DNA from: Croceivirga lutea
GTDB taxonomy: Bacteria > Bacteroidota > Bacteroidia > Flavobacteriales > Flavobacteriaceae
Direction: 5' to 3'
DNA: 64,000 nt
Assembly: GCF_014235875.1 (NCBI RefSeq)
Contig: NZ_JACJUK010000011.1
Span: forward strand, 1 to 64,000
The notes under the pieces were generated by a model, which had not been told where the DNA came from, made no database searches, and saw only the letters and a list, made by a program, of their open reading frames with translations. Within the stretch, counting starts at the first letter, position 1. Every line of letters starts with the position of its first letter. Position numbers and translations under genes: made by a program. This document shows, piece by piece, positions 19,595-29,148 of this stretch.

Positions 19595-20497
19595 ATGAAC
19601 AATGTAAAGAAAGATTTTAGTATTAGAGACTTGGAAAATCTCTCAGGCATTAAGGCACACACTATCCGTATTTGGGAAAAGCGTTATAATCTGTTAGAAC
19701 CAGAACGTACCTCAACAAACATTAGAACTTATAGTTTAAAAAGTTTACAAAAGCTTTTAAACATTACGCTTCTCTACAACACAGGCTACAAAATCTCAAA
19801 GATTGCTAAAATACCAGAAACCGAAATCCCGGTTATGGTTAGAGAAATTGTTGCACAAAATAGCGAGAAAAGTCATGCCATTAATGCTTTTAAGTTGGCA
19901 ATGGTAAACTTTGATCAAAATCTGTTTTTTAGTACGTATAATAGTTTGCTCTCTGAACGCTCTTTTAGAGAAATATTTTATGAGGTTTTTATACCTTTAA
20001 TGACAGAGTTAGGTTTACTATGGCAAACCGATACCATAAGTCCGTCTCATGAACATTTTATTACCCATTTGATAAAGCAAAAAATCTTTATCAATACCGA
20101 AAAACTCCAAGTACTTGAGCCAACTAATACTGAAAAAGTATTTGTGCTTTATTTACCGGAAAATGAAATTCATGAATTGGGTTTATTGTATTTGAATTAT
20201 GAGATTGTACTTAAGGGGTATAAAACCATATTTCTTGGACAGTCAATGCCGATATCAAATCTCATAGACCTTAAAAAATATTACGACAATCTCTTTTTTA
20301 TATCTTATTTCACTGTTTCACCAACTAAAGACAACTTAAAGGATTACATCGAAGAATTTAGTACCACATTAGTTGATAGTGAAAGTAATGTTAACCTTTG
20401 GATTTTAGGCCGAATGGTTCAACATTTAGAAGACATTAACTTGCCTGAACATATAAAAACGTTCAATTCAATAGAACAATTAACCAGCGGAATCTAA
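19595..20497 (+). CDS. MerR-family regulator with B12-binding domain (CarH-like)
   Basis: A 300-residue regulator: MerR-type winged helix (about 7-75, FSIRDLENLSGIKAHTIRIW), helical cap (about 90-170) and Rossmann-like cobalamin domain (about 180-300). The signature of the CarH/LitR light sensors is intact: W143-x9-E153-H154 in the cap and E191-x-H193-x-x-G196 in the B12 domain, where the histidine is the lower cobalt ligand. Such proteins repress carotenoid genes in the dark with adenosylcobalamin bound and release DNA when light breaks the Co-C bond. It sits two bases ahead of crtI, in one operon with the carotenoid genes. Confidence 0.9.
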   Translation: MNNVKKDFSIRDLENLSGIKAHTIRIWEKRYNLLEPERTSTNIRTYSLKSLQKLLNITLLYNTGYKISKIAKIPETEIPVMVREIVAQNSEKSHAINAFKLAMVNFDQNLFFSTYNSLLSERSFREIFYEVFIPLMTELGLLWQTDTISPSHEHFITHLIKQKIFINTEKLQVLEPTNTEKVFVLYLPENEIHELGLLYLNYEIVLKGYKTIFLGQSMPISNLIDLKKYYDNLFFISYFTVSPTKDNLKDYIEEFSTTLVDSESNVNLWILGRMVQHLEDINLPEHIKTFNSIEQLTSGI

Positions 20498-20499
20498 TT

Positions 20500-21963
20500 A
20501 TGAAAAAAGTTGCTGTTATTGGTTCAGGTTTTTCATCGCTATCATCTGCTTGTTATTTAGCAAAAATGGGTTTTGAAACCCATGTTTTTGAAAAAAATAG
20601 CACTGTTGGCGGACGTGCAAGACAGCTCAAGAAAGAGGGTTTTACATTTGATATGGGACCAAGCTGGTATTGGATGCCAGACATTTTTGAAAAGTTTTTC
20701 AACGATTTTGAAAAAAAAACTTCTGACTATTACCAATTAGACAAACTAGACCCAGCATACAAAATATTTTTTGAAGATGAGACTATGACCATAGGCGATA
20801 GTCTAGAAAAAATAAGTGCGGAATTTGAACGCATTGAAGCTGGCAGTTCTGTTCACTTGAAACGCTTTATTGAAAAAGCAGCAGACAACTACGACATAGC
20901 TATTAATAAAATTGTTTTAAAACCAGGTCTTTCACCGTTTGAACTGGTTACCAAAGACACTATTTTACGAGTAGGTCAATTCTTTAAAACAATAAGTTCT
21001 GACGTAAGAGAAAAATTTTCAAATCCAAAATTAATTTCAGCCTTAGAATTTCCGGTTCTTTTTTTAGGTGCTAAACCAAGTAATACGCCGTCTTTCTACA
21101 GTTTTATGAATTACGCAGATTTTGGCTTAGGAACTTGGCATCCTAAAGGCGGCATGTACCAAATTGTAGAAGCAATGAAAGCTCTTGGCCAAGAACTTGG
21201 GGTTATTTTTAATACCAATTCTCCTGTAAATAAGATTAACGTAACCAACGGAAAAGTTTCAGGAATTCGAGTGAATAATCAAGATATTTCTTTTGATATT
21301 GTTATTAGTGGTGCTGATTACCATCATTCAGAAACACTTCTTAATCAAGAATTCAGGCAGTTTTCAGAAAAATATTGGGAGAAGAAAACATACGCACCAA
21401 GTTCACTTTTGTTTTATGTAGGTTTTAATAAAAAGCTAACCAACATAGAACACCATAATTTATTTTTCGATACTGACTTCACCAAACACTCGCAAGAAAT
21501 TTATGATGAGCCAGCTTGGCCAGAAAAACCACTATTTTATGCGAACTTTCCTTCGAATACAGATGAAGGTATGGCTCCAGAAAATTGTGAAGCTGGGTTC
21601 TTCTTAATTCCAATTGCGCCAGGTTTAGAAGACACGCAAGAACTAAGAAATCAGTATTTTGATATAATTATTAGTAGATTAGAACAACGAACTAATCAAA
21701 AAGTTAAAGAAAATATACTGTTTACAGAAAGCTTTTGTGTAAACGATTTTATTGAACAATACAATTCTTATAAAGGCAATGCTTATGGCATGGCCAACAC
21801 CTTGTCTCAAACTGCATTTTTAAGACCAGGATTAAAAAGCAAAAAAGTAAAAGACCTCTATTTTACGGGGCAGTTGACCGTTCCAGGGCCTGGTGTACCG
21901 CCAGCCCTAATATCTGGTAAACTGGTTGCTGATTTGATTAAAAAGAAATACGTTACGCTATGA
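20500..21963 (+). CDS. crtI: phytoene desaturase (CrtI type)
   Basis: Flavoprotein that desaturates phytoene stepwise to lycopene. 487 residues with the N-terminal dinucleotide fold VIGSGFSSLSSACYLAKMG, the ERA-like segment GGRARQLKKEGFTFDMGPSW and the C-terminal carotenoid-desaturase block FTGQLTVPGPGVPPALISG, typical of the bacterial CrtI family. First enzyme gene of the cluster, two bases after the regulator and overlapping crtB by four bases (ATGA). Which of the two CrtI-like genes here makes lycopene is inferred from order and from similarity to flavobacterial clusters. Confidence 0.92.
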   Translation: MKKVAVIGSGFSSLSSACYLAKMGFETHVFEKNSTVGGRARQLKKEGFTFDMGPSWYWMPDIFEKFFNDFEKKTSDYYQLDKLDPAYKIFFEDETMTIGDSLEKISAEFERIEAGSSVHLKRFIEKAADNYDIAINKIVLKPGLSPFELVTKDTILRVGQFFKTISSDVREKFSNPKLISALEFPVLFLGAKPSNTPSFYSFMNYADFGLGTWHPKGGMYQIVEAMKALGQELGVIFNTNSPVNKINVTNGKVSGIRVNNQDISFDIVISGADYHHSETLLNQEFRQFSEKYWEKKTYAPSSLLFYVGFNKKLTNIEHHNLFFDTDFTKHSQEIYDEPAWPEKPLFYANFPSNTDEGMAPENCEAGFFLIPIAPGLEDTQELRNQYFDIIISRLEQRTNQKVKENILFTESFCVNDFIEQYNSYKGNAYGMANTLSQTAFLRPGLKSKKVKDLYFTGQLTVPGPGVPPALISGKLVADLIKKKYVTL

Positions 21964-22799
21964 AACAATTATTTGACCAAGTTTCGAATGCGTGCAGTAA
22001 ACTTGTTACAGAGTCTTACAGCACCTCCTTTTCTATGGCCACCAAAATGTTGGGTACAACTATTAGACAAGATATCTATAACATTTACGGCTTTGTACGT
22101 TTTGCTGATGAAATTGTAGACACTTTTCATGAGTATGACAAGAAGGTCTTGTTTAACAACTTTGAAAACGATTTAAATCTTGCAATAGAACAAAAAATAA
22201 GTCTTAATCCTATTCTTAATTCTTTTCAATATACCTTTAATAAATACAACATCCCCTATCATTTAGTTGCGTCTTTTATGAAAAGTATGCGAATGGATTT
22301 ATCTAAAAAAGAATACCATACTGATGCTGAATACAAAGAGTATATCTATGGTTCAGCAGATGTTGTTGGCTTAATGTGCTTGTGTGTATTTGTAAATGGA
22401 GATAAACAGCAATATGAAGATTTAAAAGAATCGGCAATGGCATTGGGTTCCGCTTTTCAAAAAGTGAATTTTCTAAGAGATTTAAAAGCCGATTATGAGT
22501 TCTTGGAACGCTCTTATTTTCCTAATACCAACTTGTTAGAATTAGATGAAGAGTCTAAAAAACGAATAGTTGGAGAAATTGAAGCCGATTTTGCTAAAGG
22601 ATTTATGGGTATTGAAAAACTCCCTTCAGACGCAAAATTTGGAGTGTATACCGCATTCAAATACTACAAACGTTTATTAGCTAAATTGCAAAATACGCCA
22701 CCTCTTGAAATAAAAAATAAAAGAATAAGAGTACCGAACTACGAAAAATTCGGACTTTTGGCTAAATCTTACGTCAACTATAAATTACAATTAGTATAG
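21960..22799 (+). CDS. crtB: phytoene synthase
   Basis: Condenses two geranylgeranyl diphosphates to phytoene, the committed carotenoid step. 279 residues of the trans-isoprenyl diphosphate synthase (head-to-head) class. Both Asp-rich magnesium sites are visible: D50-x3-D54 in VRFADEIVDTF and D174-x3-D178 in NFLRDLKADYE. SYSTSFSMA near the N-terminus is also a family block. Starts inside the crtI stop codon and is followed one base later by crtZ, so the operon is tightly coupled. Confidence 0.95.
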   Translation: MKQLFDQVSNACSKLVTESYSTSFSMATKMLGTTIRQDIYNIYGFVRFADEIVDTFHEYDKKVLFNNFENDLNLAIEQKISLNPILNSFQYTFNKYNIPYHLVASFMKSMRMDLSKKEYHTDAEYKEYIYGSADVVGLMCLCVFVNGDKQQYEDLKESAMALGSAFQKVNFLRDLKADYEFLERSYFPNTNLLELDEESKKRIVGEIEADFAKGFMGIEKLPSDAKFGVYTAFKYYKRLLAKLQNTPPLEIKNKRIRVPNYEKFGLLAKSYVNYKLQLV

Positions 22800-22800
22800 A

Positions 22801-23250
22801 ATGAAAATTGCCCTTTGGATACTTATCTTTTTAGGAACGTTTAGTTTTATGGAATTCATGGCATGGTTTACTCATAAATATATAATGCATGGTTTTTTAT
22901 GGGTATTGCACAAAGACCATCATAAAAAAGACCATGATTCATGGTTTGAAAGAAATGATGCATTCTTTATTTTTTACGCAGTAGTGAGCATGTCTTTAAT
23001 TATGTTAGGAGCAGAAACCAGCTTTTGGTATGGCTGGCCTCTTGGGTTTGGAATTTTAGCCTATGGTATTGCATATTTTACGGTACATGATATATTTATT
23101 CATCAGCGTTTTAAAATATTTAGAAACGCTAATAATAGATATGCAAAAGGAATTCGTAGAGCACACAAAATGCATCACAAACACATTGGTAAAGAAGATG
23201 GTGAATGTTTTGGAATGTTAATTGTGCCATTTAAATACTTTAAAAAATGA
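22801..23250 (+). CDS. crtZ: beta-carotene hydroxylase
   Basis: Membrane di-iron hydroxylase that adds the 3-hydroxyl to beta-ionone rings. 149 residues with hydrophobic segments (about 3-22, 56-92) and the four histidine clusters of the family: H25-x4-H30, H37-x2-H40-H41, H96-x4-H101 and H122-x2-H125-H126. Encoded one base after crtB and overlapping the next gene by four bases. Confidence 0.94.
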   Translation: MKIALWILIFLGTFSFMEFMAWFTHKYIMHGFLWVLHKDHHKKDHDSWFERNDAFFIFYAVVSMSLIMLGAETSFWYGWPLGFGILAYGIAYFTVHDIFIHQRFKIFRNANNRYAKGIRRAHKMHHKHIGKEDGECFGMLIVPFKYFKK

Positions 23251-24725
23251 ATTTAAATAGAGCCATTGTTATTGGCTCTGGAATTGCCGGATTAGCCACT
23301 GCCATTCGACTTAGAAAAAAAGGATATGAGACTTTAGTTTTTGAAGCAAACAGTTATCCTGGCGGTAAATTACATGCAAAGATTTCTAATGGTTACCGTT
23401 TTGATATGGGCCCCTCTTTGTTTACTATGCCACATTTAGTCGATGAACTTTTTGAACTACATGGTAAAAACCCTAGGTCTTATTTTAACTACAAACAAAA
23501 ACAAAATATTTGTAATTACTTCTGGGAAGACGGTACCGTTTTCTCAATGGCTTCTAACAGTTCACAATTTATAAAAGAGGCAAGCGCTAAATTTAATGAA
23601 CCAAGCAACCATCTTGAAAGTTATATAGATAACAATTGTCTTAAGTATGAAGCAACAAGCACCTTATTTCTTGAAAAATCTTTACATAAACTAAGTTCAT
23701 ACTTATCAAAAGATACACTAGCTGCCATAGTTAAAATTGGAAAGCTTGGCCTGTTTAATACCTTAAATTCTACCAATGCTAAAGCATTTAACAATCATAA
23801 ACTAGTACAACTATTTAATAGATATGCTACTTATAACGGGTCATCACCGTATAAAACCCCAGGAATAATGTCTTTAATACCACATTTAGAGATGGAATTA
23901 GGCACCTATTTTCCAAATGGCGGTATGCACGCCATTACAAAAAGTTTGGTAGCCTTAGCAAAAGAACTAGGTGTAGAATTTCATTTTTCTACCAAAGTCG
24001 AAGAAATAATTATAGAAAACGGTAGTGCTACGGGAATTAAAACTTTGGATAAGGAATATAAAGCAGCTATTGTTGTTTCGAATATGGATGTTTTTCCAAC
24101 CTATAAAAAATTATTAAAAAAAGAAAAACAGCCAAACAAAGTTCTGAAACAAGAACGTTCTAGTTCCGCACTTATATTTTATTGGGGAATTAAGAAAACC
24201 TTCAAAGAGCTTGACCTTCATAATATTTTTTTTACGGAAGATTACGAACAGGAATTTGAGCATATTTTTTCAAAAAAAACTCTTTTCAAAGACCCAACAG
24301 TATACGTAAACATAAGCTCAAAAGAAGAAACACTAGATGCCCCTAATAATTGTGAAAATTGGTTTGTAATGATTAATGCTCCGGGAGACTACGGTCAAAA
24401 TTGGGATGAACTTATCCAATTCGCTAGAAAAGTAATAGTATCAAAACTAACACGAATTCTAAAAACCGATATTGAAAGTTTAATTGAGACCGAACTACTA
24501 TTACATCCTGCCGAAATTGAACGTAGAACCAGCTCTTATCGCGGAGCATTGTATGGTGCTGCAAGTAATTCACAATTTGCGGCCTTCCTAAGACATCCTA
24601 ATTTTAGTAGAAATATTAAATCACTTTACTTTTGTGGAGGTTCTGTTCATCCTGGTGGTGGAATACCACTTTGTTTATTATCCGCCAAAATTGTAACTGA
24701 CCTAATTCCCCATGCAAAAAAATAG
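23247..24725 (+). CDS. crtD: CrtD-like carotenoid 3,4-desaturase
   Basis: Second CrtI-family flavoprotein, 492 residues: dinucleotide fold VIGSGIAGLATAIRLRKKG, GGKLHAKISNGYRFDMGPS and the C-terminal block FCGGSVHPGGGIPLCLLSAK. Its position next to a CruF-like hydratase points to CrtD, the enzyme that introduces a 3',4' double bond into 1'-hydroxylated carotenoids. The name is inferred from context and general similarity; sequence alone does not exclude another desaturase role. Starts within the crtZ stop and overlaps the next gene by 14 bases. Confidence 0.85.
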   Translation: MNLNRAIVIGSGIAGLATAIRLRKKGYETLVFEANSYPGGKLHAKISNGYRFDMGPSLFTMPHLVDELFELHGKNPRSYFNYKQKQNICNYFWEDGTVFSMASNSSQFIKEASAKFNEPSNHLESYIDNNCLKYEATSTLFLEKSLHKLSSYLSKDTLAAIVKIGKLGLFNTLNSTNAKAFNNHKLVQLFNRYATYNGSSPYKTPGIMSLIPHLEMELGTYFPNGGMHAITKSLVALAKELGVEFHFSTKVEEIIIENGSATGIKTLDKEYKAAIVVSNMDVFPTYKKLLKKEKQPNKVLKQERSSSALIFYWGIKKTFKELDLHNIFFTEDYEQEFEHIFSKKTLFKDPTVYVNISSKEETLDAPNNCENWFVMINAPGDYGQNWDELIQFARKVIVSKLTRILKTDIESLIETELLLHPAEIERRTSSYRGALYGAASNSQFAAFLRHPNFSRNIKSLYFCGGSVHPGGGIPLCLLSAKIVTDLIPHAKK

Positions 24726-25353
24726 TTCAATCAGAGTAAACCAATTCGCTATTTTTCTACTTTGGCTATTTCATATTAGTGCCATTATAGGTATTTCAAT
24801 AGGTTATGAAGATTGGTTTGTGAGTAAGACCCCTTTAAACCTTTTAGTTTCTGCACTATTATTTGTTTTTATATATCCTATTAATAACCTTAAGAAAATA
24901 GGTTTACTTGTCACTTTTTTTGTTATTGGAATGTTTGTTGAATGGCTAGGGGTAAATTACAGCCTACTTTTTGGGACTTATTCCTATGGAAATAATTTAG
25001 GAATTAAAGTTGATGGTGTTCCTTTATTTATAGGAATGTATTGGGCATTACTAACTTTTGTTACTGCAGAAATAGCGCTATTGTTAACCAAAAACGCATG
25101 GTTAAAAATACTTACCGCATCTTTATTAATGGTTGTTTTAGATGTGTTTATGGAACAGCTTGCCCCTAGATTTGATTTTTGGTCTTTTGGTGAAATAGTA
25201 CCACTGTCTAATTATATAACTTGGTTTGCGGTTGCTCTTTTGCTACAAACTATAGTATACTATTCTAAAGTTACAGGCAATAGAACAATAGCTATTCATT
25301 TGTATTTGGTTCAACTTTTATTCTTTATATATTTCACTATTTTCTTTAGTTAA
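24712..25353 (+). CDS. cruF: CruF-type carotenoid 1',2'-hydratase (carotenoid biosynthesis protein)
   Basis: A polytopic membrane protein of 213 residues with about seven hydrophobic segments and the family blocks EWLGVNYSLLFGTYSYG, VPLFIGMYWALLTF and LDVFMEQLAPRFDFW. These identify the DUF422/CruF family, which hydrates the psi end of gamma-carotene or lycopene to give the 1'-hydroxyl of myxol-type carotenoids. The gene overlaps the CrtD-like gene by 14 bases and ends the operon; its stop overlaps the convergent crtA-like gene. Confidence 0.88.
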   Translation: MQKNSSIRVNQFAIFLLWLFHISAIIGISIGYEDWFVSKTPLNLLVSALLFVFIYPINNLKKIGLLVTFFVIGMFVEWLGVNYSLLFGTYSYGNNLGIKVDGVPLFIGMYWALLTFVTAEIALLLTKNAWLKILTASLLMVVLDVFMEQLAPRFDFWSFGEIVPLSNYITWFAVALLLQTIVYYSKVTGNRTIAIHLYLVQLLFFIYFTIFFS

Positions 25354-26053
25354 AATTTAAAGGAATAGCATCGTTCTTGAAGTTTCCAAAACGGTGATAT
25401 GGTTGAAAGCGAGCGAAAAGTTCTTCGCTATACCATTTTAAATCTCTAGTTTTTTTTATTGCAGTTATGTGACCATTAGCTCTGTATGCAAAATCTTCTA
25501 AGGCGCTTTTATTTTTCCAAATACTAAAAGTAGCCATTTGTTTAAACGGCATCTCCCCCACTCCTTTGGTATATAATAAGCCCTTGTTGTCACTTAAGCT
25601 ATGTTGTGATTTTGGAACAAATTTCCAAAACTTCAGTAATAATCTTGTTTTAATAGTTGCTCTTGTAATAACAGCTAGATATTCGTTGCTTTTATCAACA
25701 TTATAATGCTTTTTAAAAGGATTATTTCCATTCCACTCCCCTTTACTTACCATATTTTTCATGAATAGAACTAAATGCTCATTTGTGTTGTTTACATAGC
25801 GTTGAAATAAAGAGGATTCTTCAAAAAATAACTTAGCCGCTTGCTCATTATTCCACACTTGAAGAACTGCGTAAGTTCCCCAATCTGGTAAAGGATTAAA
25901 TCCTGTTTTACCGGTTCCTAAGAGTTTATAAAACTCTAAGCCTTTTTGGTTACGCATTGGGCCATGAGCAAATTGCATCATAAAAAATGCCCATATCTTT
26001 TGCCAAATAGTGGAAAAAGTAAAAATACTTATTGTGGTAATTTGTTGAGTCAT
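25346..26053 (-). CDS. crtA: CrtA-like carotenoid hydroxylase (spheroidene monooxygenase family)
   Basis: A 235-residue protein of the spheroidene monooxygenase (CrtA) family. Recognisable blocks are FAHGPMRNQKGLEFYKLLGTG, split at residue 45, TYAVLQVWNNEQAA, LAVITRATIKTRLLLKFWKFVP and MATFSIWKNKSALEDFAYR. A CrtA-related enzyme of the marine flavobacterium P99-3 was described as a carotenoid 2-hydroxylase in myxol synthesis; that role suits the adjoining CrtD/CruF genes. Transcribed toward the crt operon, overlapping the end of cruF by eight bases. Its ATG shares one base with the stop of the TlpA-like gene, so the pair is coupled. Confidence 0.82.
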   Translation of the reverse strand: MTQQITTISIFTFSTIWQKIWAFFMMQFAHGPMRNQKGLEFYKLLGTGKTGFNPLPDWGTYAVLQVWNNEQAAKLFFEESSLFQRYVNNTNEHLVLFMKNMVSKGEWNGNNPFKKHYNVDKSNEYLAVITRATIKTRLLLKFWKFVPKSQHSLSDNKGLLYTKGVGEMPFKQMATFSIWKNKSALEDFAYRANGHITAIKKTRDLKWYSEELFARFQPYHRFGNFKNDAIPLNFN

Positions 26054-26613
26054 TATTCCAACAAGCTATCTAAAAGCTGGCGCGTTTTTTTTGTATTCCA
26101 ATCTGAGACTCCTTCTTCTGCTACTACAATTTTACCTGTTTTACTAATTACGTAAGAAGCTGGAGGCTCTTTAATATCTAGAGGTGCTTTATCGCCTACT
26201 ATCAGATAGGTTATTGGCATTGTAATATGTACCTTCTCTTTAAATTCTAGAACTGGTTCACGCTCTTCATTAGTTATTGCATAAAAATCAACCTTGCCTT
26301 TATAATCGTCATATAATTTCTGTAATGTGCGTATTTCAGCTTCACAAGCCGGCAATTTCCAACTAGCCCAAAATACTACAACTGCAACCCTGCCTTTAGA
26401 TTTTTCAAAACTGAAAAAATCCCACGATTCATCTTTTAAACGCCAATTGTAATTTGGTAATTCTTTCTGTTCCGCTTCTGGAATAGCTTCTGGGGAAACC
26501 GCAAATATTTGATTTAAAGCAAGCTTTCCGAAATAACCTAAAGGGGTAACAAAGAAGGCTAAAACTATTAGAATAGTTAAAAGGTTTAGGGTAGTTTTTT
26601 TAGTCAATTTCAT
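26053..26613 (-). CDS. membrane-anchored TlpA/ResA-like protein lacking CxxC
   Basis: A 186-residue protein with one N-terminal membrane segment (about 10-36) and a thioredoxin-like periplasmic domain of the TlpA/ResA type (RVAVVVFWASWK, YAITNEEREPV, YVISKTGKIV). Where the family has WCxxC this protein reads W85-K-L-P-A-C90, so the first redox cysteine is absent and only C90 remains. It probably no longer acts as a dithiol reductase. Its stop overlaps the start of the crtA-like gene. Only the acnA terminator and 50 bases separate it from acnA and I see no clear promoter, so expression may depend on read-through. Confidence 0.8.
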   Translation of the reverse strand: MKLTKKTTLNLLTILIVLAFFVTPLGYFGKLALNQIFAVSPEAIPEAEQKELPNYNWRLKDESWDFFSFEKSKGRVAVVVFWASWKLPACEAEIRTLQKLYDDYKGKVDFYAITNEEREPVLEFKEKVHITMPITYLIVGDKAPLDIKEPPASYVISKTGKIVVAEEGVSDWNTKKTRQLLDSLLE

Positions 26614-26635
26614 GCATAAAAAGTTTTAACCAATT

Positions 26636-26666
26636 AAAAAACTCCTGAGCAAATCAGGAGTTTTTA
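26636..26666. terminator. intrinsic terminator after aconitase gene
   Basis: Stem AAAAACTCCTGA/TCAGGAGTTTTT with loop GCAAA and T-runs on both strands. On the minus strand it ends the acnA transcript 20 bases before the TlpA-like start codon. Confidence 0.85.
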
Positions 26667-26692
26667 AAAGTACCTTATTTAAAAAGAAAATC

Positions 26693-28963
26693 TTATGCAT
26701 TTTCTTTTTTAATCACGTTTAAAGCTGACCCTTCTTTAAACCAGTTTATTTGTGCATCGTTATAACTATGATTTGCCATAATAGTATCCTTACTACCATC
26801 TGAATGAACCACTTCAATAGTTAACTGCTTATCTGGCATAAAGTCAACAATATCAACAAAATTAAAGATGTCATCTTCTTGAATTTTATCGTAGTCACTC
26901 TCATTAGCAAACGTCAAAGCTAACATACCTTGCTTTTTAAGGTTTGTTTCATGAATTCTCGCAAAAGACTTTACTAAAACCGCTGCTACACCCAAATGCC
27001 TTGGTTGCATAGCTGCATGCTCACGAGAAGAACCTTCACCGTAATTATGGTCACCTACAACAATAGTTTTAATACCTTTTGCTTTGTAAGCACGCTGCGT
27101 ATCTGGCACACCACCATACTCCCCGGTTAATTGGTTCTTAACAAAATTTGTTTTCTGATTGTATGCATTTACAGCGCCAATCAACGTGTTATTAGCAATG
27201 TTGTCTAAATGACCTCTAAAACGTAACCATGGTCCGGCCATTGAAATGTGGTCAGTAGTACATTTGCCATAAGCTTTAATAAGCAATTTCATTCCTTGTA
27301 AACTTTCTGGTTTAATAGGAGTAAAAGGGTCTAATAATTGTAAACGTTCAGATTCTGGTGAAACTATTACGTTAACATCACTTCCATCATTAACCGGAGC
27401 AACATAACCGGCATCTTCAACCGCAAAACCTTCTGGTGGTAATTCGTACCCCCTAGGTTCATCTAACATTACCTCTTCACCATCTTCATTAATAAGTTTA
27501 TCCGTAGCCGGATTAAAGTCTAATCGCCCTGCAATAGCAATAGCGGTTACCAATTCTGGAGAGCCAACAAAAGCAAGGGTATTAGGGTTACCATCAGCAC
27601 GTTTGGCAAAGTTTCTATTGAATGAATGTACAATAGTATTTCTTGGCCCATTAGCTGCTTTATCACCGTATCTATCCCACATGCCGATACAAGGTCCGCA
27701 AGCATTAGCAAAAACAGTAGCACCAATATTATTAAACGTATCTATAAAACCATCTCTTTCAATAGTATAGCGTACTTGTTCAGAACCAGGAGTAATTGTG
27801 AAGTTCGATTTGGTTTTTAAATTCTTATCAGCAACTTGTTTAGCTAAGGAGGCTGCTCTAGAAATATCTTCATAAGAAGAGTTGGTACATGAACCAATAA
27901 GACCGTACTCTACATTCAGTGGCCAGTCGTTCTCTTTTGCTGCTTCGCTCATTTTTGAAATAGGCGTAGCCAAATCTGGAGTAAACGGACCATTCAAGTG
28001 AGGTTCTAACGTATTTAAATCGATTTCTATTACTTGGTCAAAATAACTTTCTGGATTAGCATAAACTTCGGCATCACCAGTTAGATGTTCCTTAATTTCA
28101 TTAGCCGCATCAGCAACATCAGTTCTACCAGTTGAACGTAGATATCTATCCATAGAATCATCATATCCAAATGTTGATGTCGTAGCGCCAACCTCAGCAC
28201 CCATGTTACAGATAGTACCTTTACCTGTACAAGACATTGAAGTTGCACCTTCACCAAAATATTCTATGATTGCACCTGTACCCCCTTTTACTGTTAGAAT
28301 ATCTGCAACCTTTAAAATCACATCTTTAGGAGCTGTCCAGCCAGAAAGTTTACCAGTAAGTTTTACACCAATTAGCTTAGGAAATTTTAATTCCCATGCC
28401 ATACCCGCCATAACATCTACAGCATCAGCACCACCTACACCAATGGCAACCATTCCTAATCCGCCTGCGTTTACAGTGTGAGAATCGGTACCAATCATCA
28501 TACCACCAGGAAAAGCATAATTTTCTAGTACAACTTGGTGAATAATACCTGCACCCGGTTTCCAGAAGCCAATACCGTACTTTTTAGAAACTGACTCTAA
28601 AAAGTCAAATACCTCATTACTGGTTTGATTAGCTCTTTTTAAATCTGCTTCAGCACCTACTTTAGCTTGTATTAAATGGTCACAATGCACAGTTGTTGGT
28701 ACTGCAACTTTTGGTTTACCAGCATGCATAAATTGTAATAACGCCATTTGCGCTGTAGCATCTTGACAAGCTACTCTATCTGGAGCAAAATCTACGTAAT
28801 CTTTACCTCGCTTAAAAGCTTCGGTTGGTTCTCCTTGCCAAAGATGTGCATATAATATTTTTTCTGACAAGGTCATTGGCTTGTCTAATAATTTTCGGGC
28901 AGCTTCTATGCGCTTACCCATTTGGGAATAGACCCCCTTTATCATTTCAATATCAAATGCCAT
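26693..28963 (-). CDS. acn: aconitate hydratase, mitochondrial-type
   Basis: Iron-sulfur enzyme of the citric acid cycle interconverting citrate and isocitrate. 756 residues of the mitochondrial-aconitase type. The [4Fe-4S] ligands are C359 (IGSCTNSS), C422 and C425 (ACGPCIG); the swivel domain with [11 protein letters not shown] is at the C-terminus. A second, unrelated-length aconitase (AcnB) is encoded immediately upstream on the same strand but each gene has its own terminator, so they are probably separately expressed. Confidence 0.95.
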   Translation of the reverse strand: MAFDIEMIKGVYSQMGKRIEAARKLLDKPMTLSEKILYAHLWQGEPTEAFKRGKDYVDFAPDRVACQDATAQMALLQFMHAGKPKVAVPTTVHCDHLIQAKVGAEADLKRANQTSNEVFDFLESVSKKYGIGFWKPGAGIIHQVVLENYAFPGGMMIGTDSHTVNAGGLGMVAIGVGGADAVDVMAGMAWELKFPKLIGVKLTGKLSGWTAPKDVILKVADILTVKGGTGAIIEYFGEGATSMSCTGKGTICNMGAEVGATTSTFGYDDSMDRYLRSTGRTDVADAANEIKEHLTGDAEVYANPESYFDQVIEIDLNTLEPHLNGPFTPDLATPISKMSEAAKENDWPLNVEYGLIGSCTNSSYEDISRAASLAKQVADKNLKTKSNFTITPGSEQVRYTIERDGFIDTFNNIGATVFANACGPCIGMWDRYGDKAANGPRNTIVHSFNRNFAKRADGNPNTLAFVGSPELVTAIAIAGRLDFNPATDKLINEDGEEVMLDEPRGYELPPEGFAVEDAGYVAPVNDGSDVNVIVSPESERLQLLDPFTPIKPESLQGMKLLIKAYGKCTTDHISMAGPWLRFRGHLDNIANNTLIGAVNAYNQKTNFVKNQLTGEYGGVPDTQRAYKAKGIKTIVVGDHNYGEGSSREHAAMQPRHLGVAAVLVKSFARIHETNLKKQGMLALTFANESDYDKIQEDDIFNFVDIVDFMPDKQLTIEVVHSDGSKDTIMANHSYNDAQINWFKEGSALNVIKKENA

Positions 28964-29094
28964 ATACTTGTTTTTTTATCTTTAGTTAAGAAACCACAAG
29001 TTACAAACATTTACGAAAATCATATCTAATAACAGGCTAAAGAAAAATTATTAGGTTATTAGTAATAGTGATATTTCTAAAGAAAAAATTGAAC

Positions 29095-29126
29095 AAAAAA
29101 GCCTGAGCATATGCTCAGGCTTTTTA
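29095..29126. terminator. intrinsic terminator after acnB
   Basis: Perfect 20-base palindrome GCCTGAGCATATGCTCAGGC (29101-29120) flanked by A- and T-runs, just after the acnB stop codon on the minus strand. Confidence 0.9.
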
Positions 29127-29148
29127 TTTACGATATAATTTGCAATAA

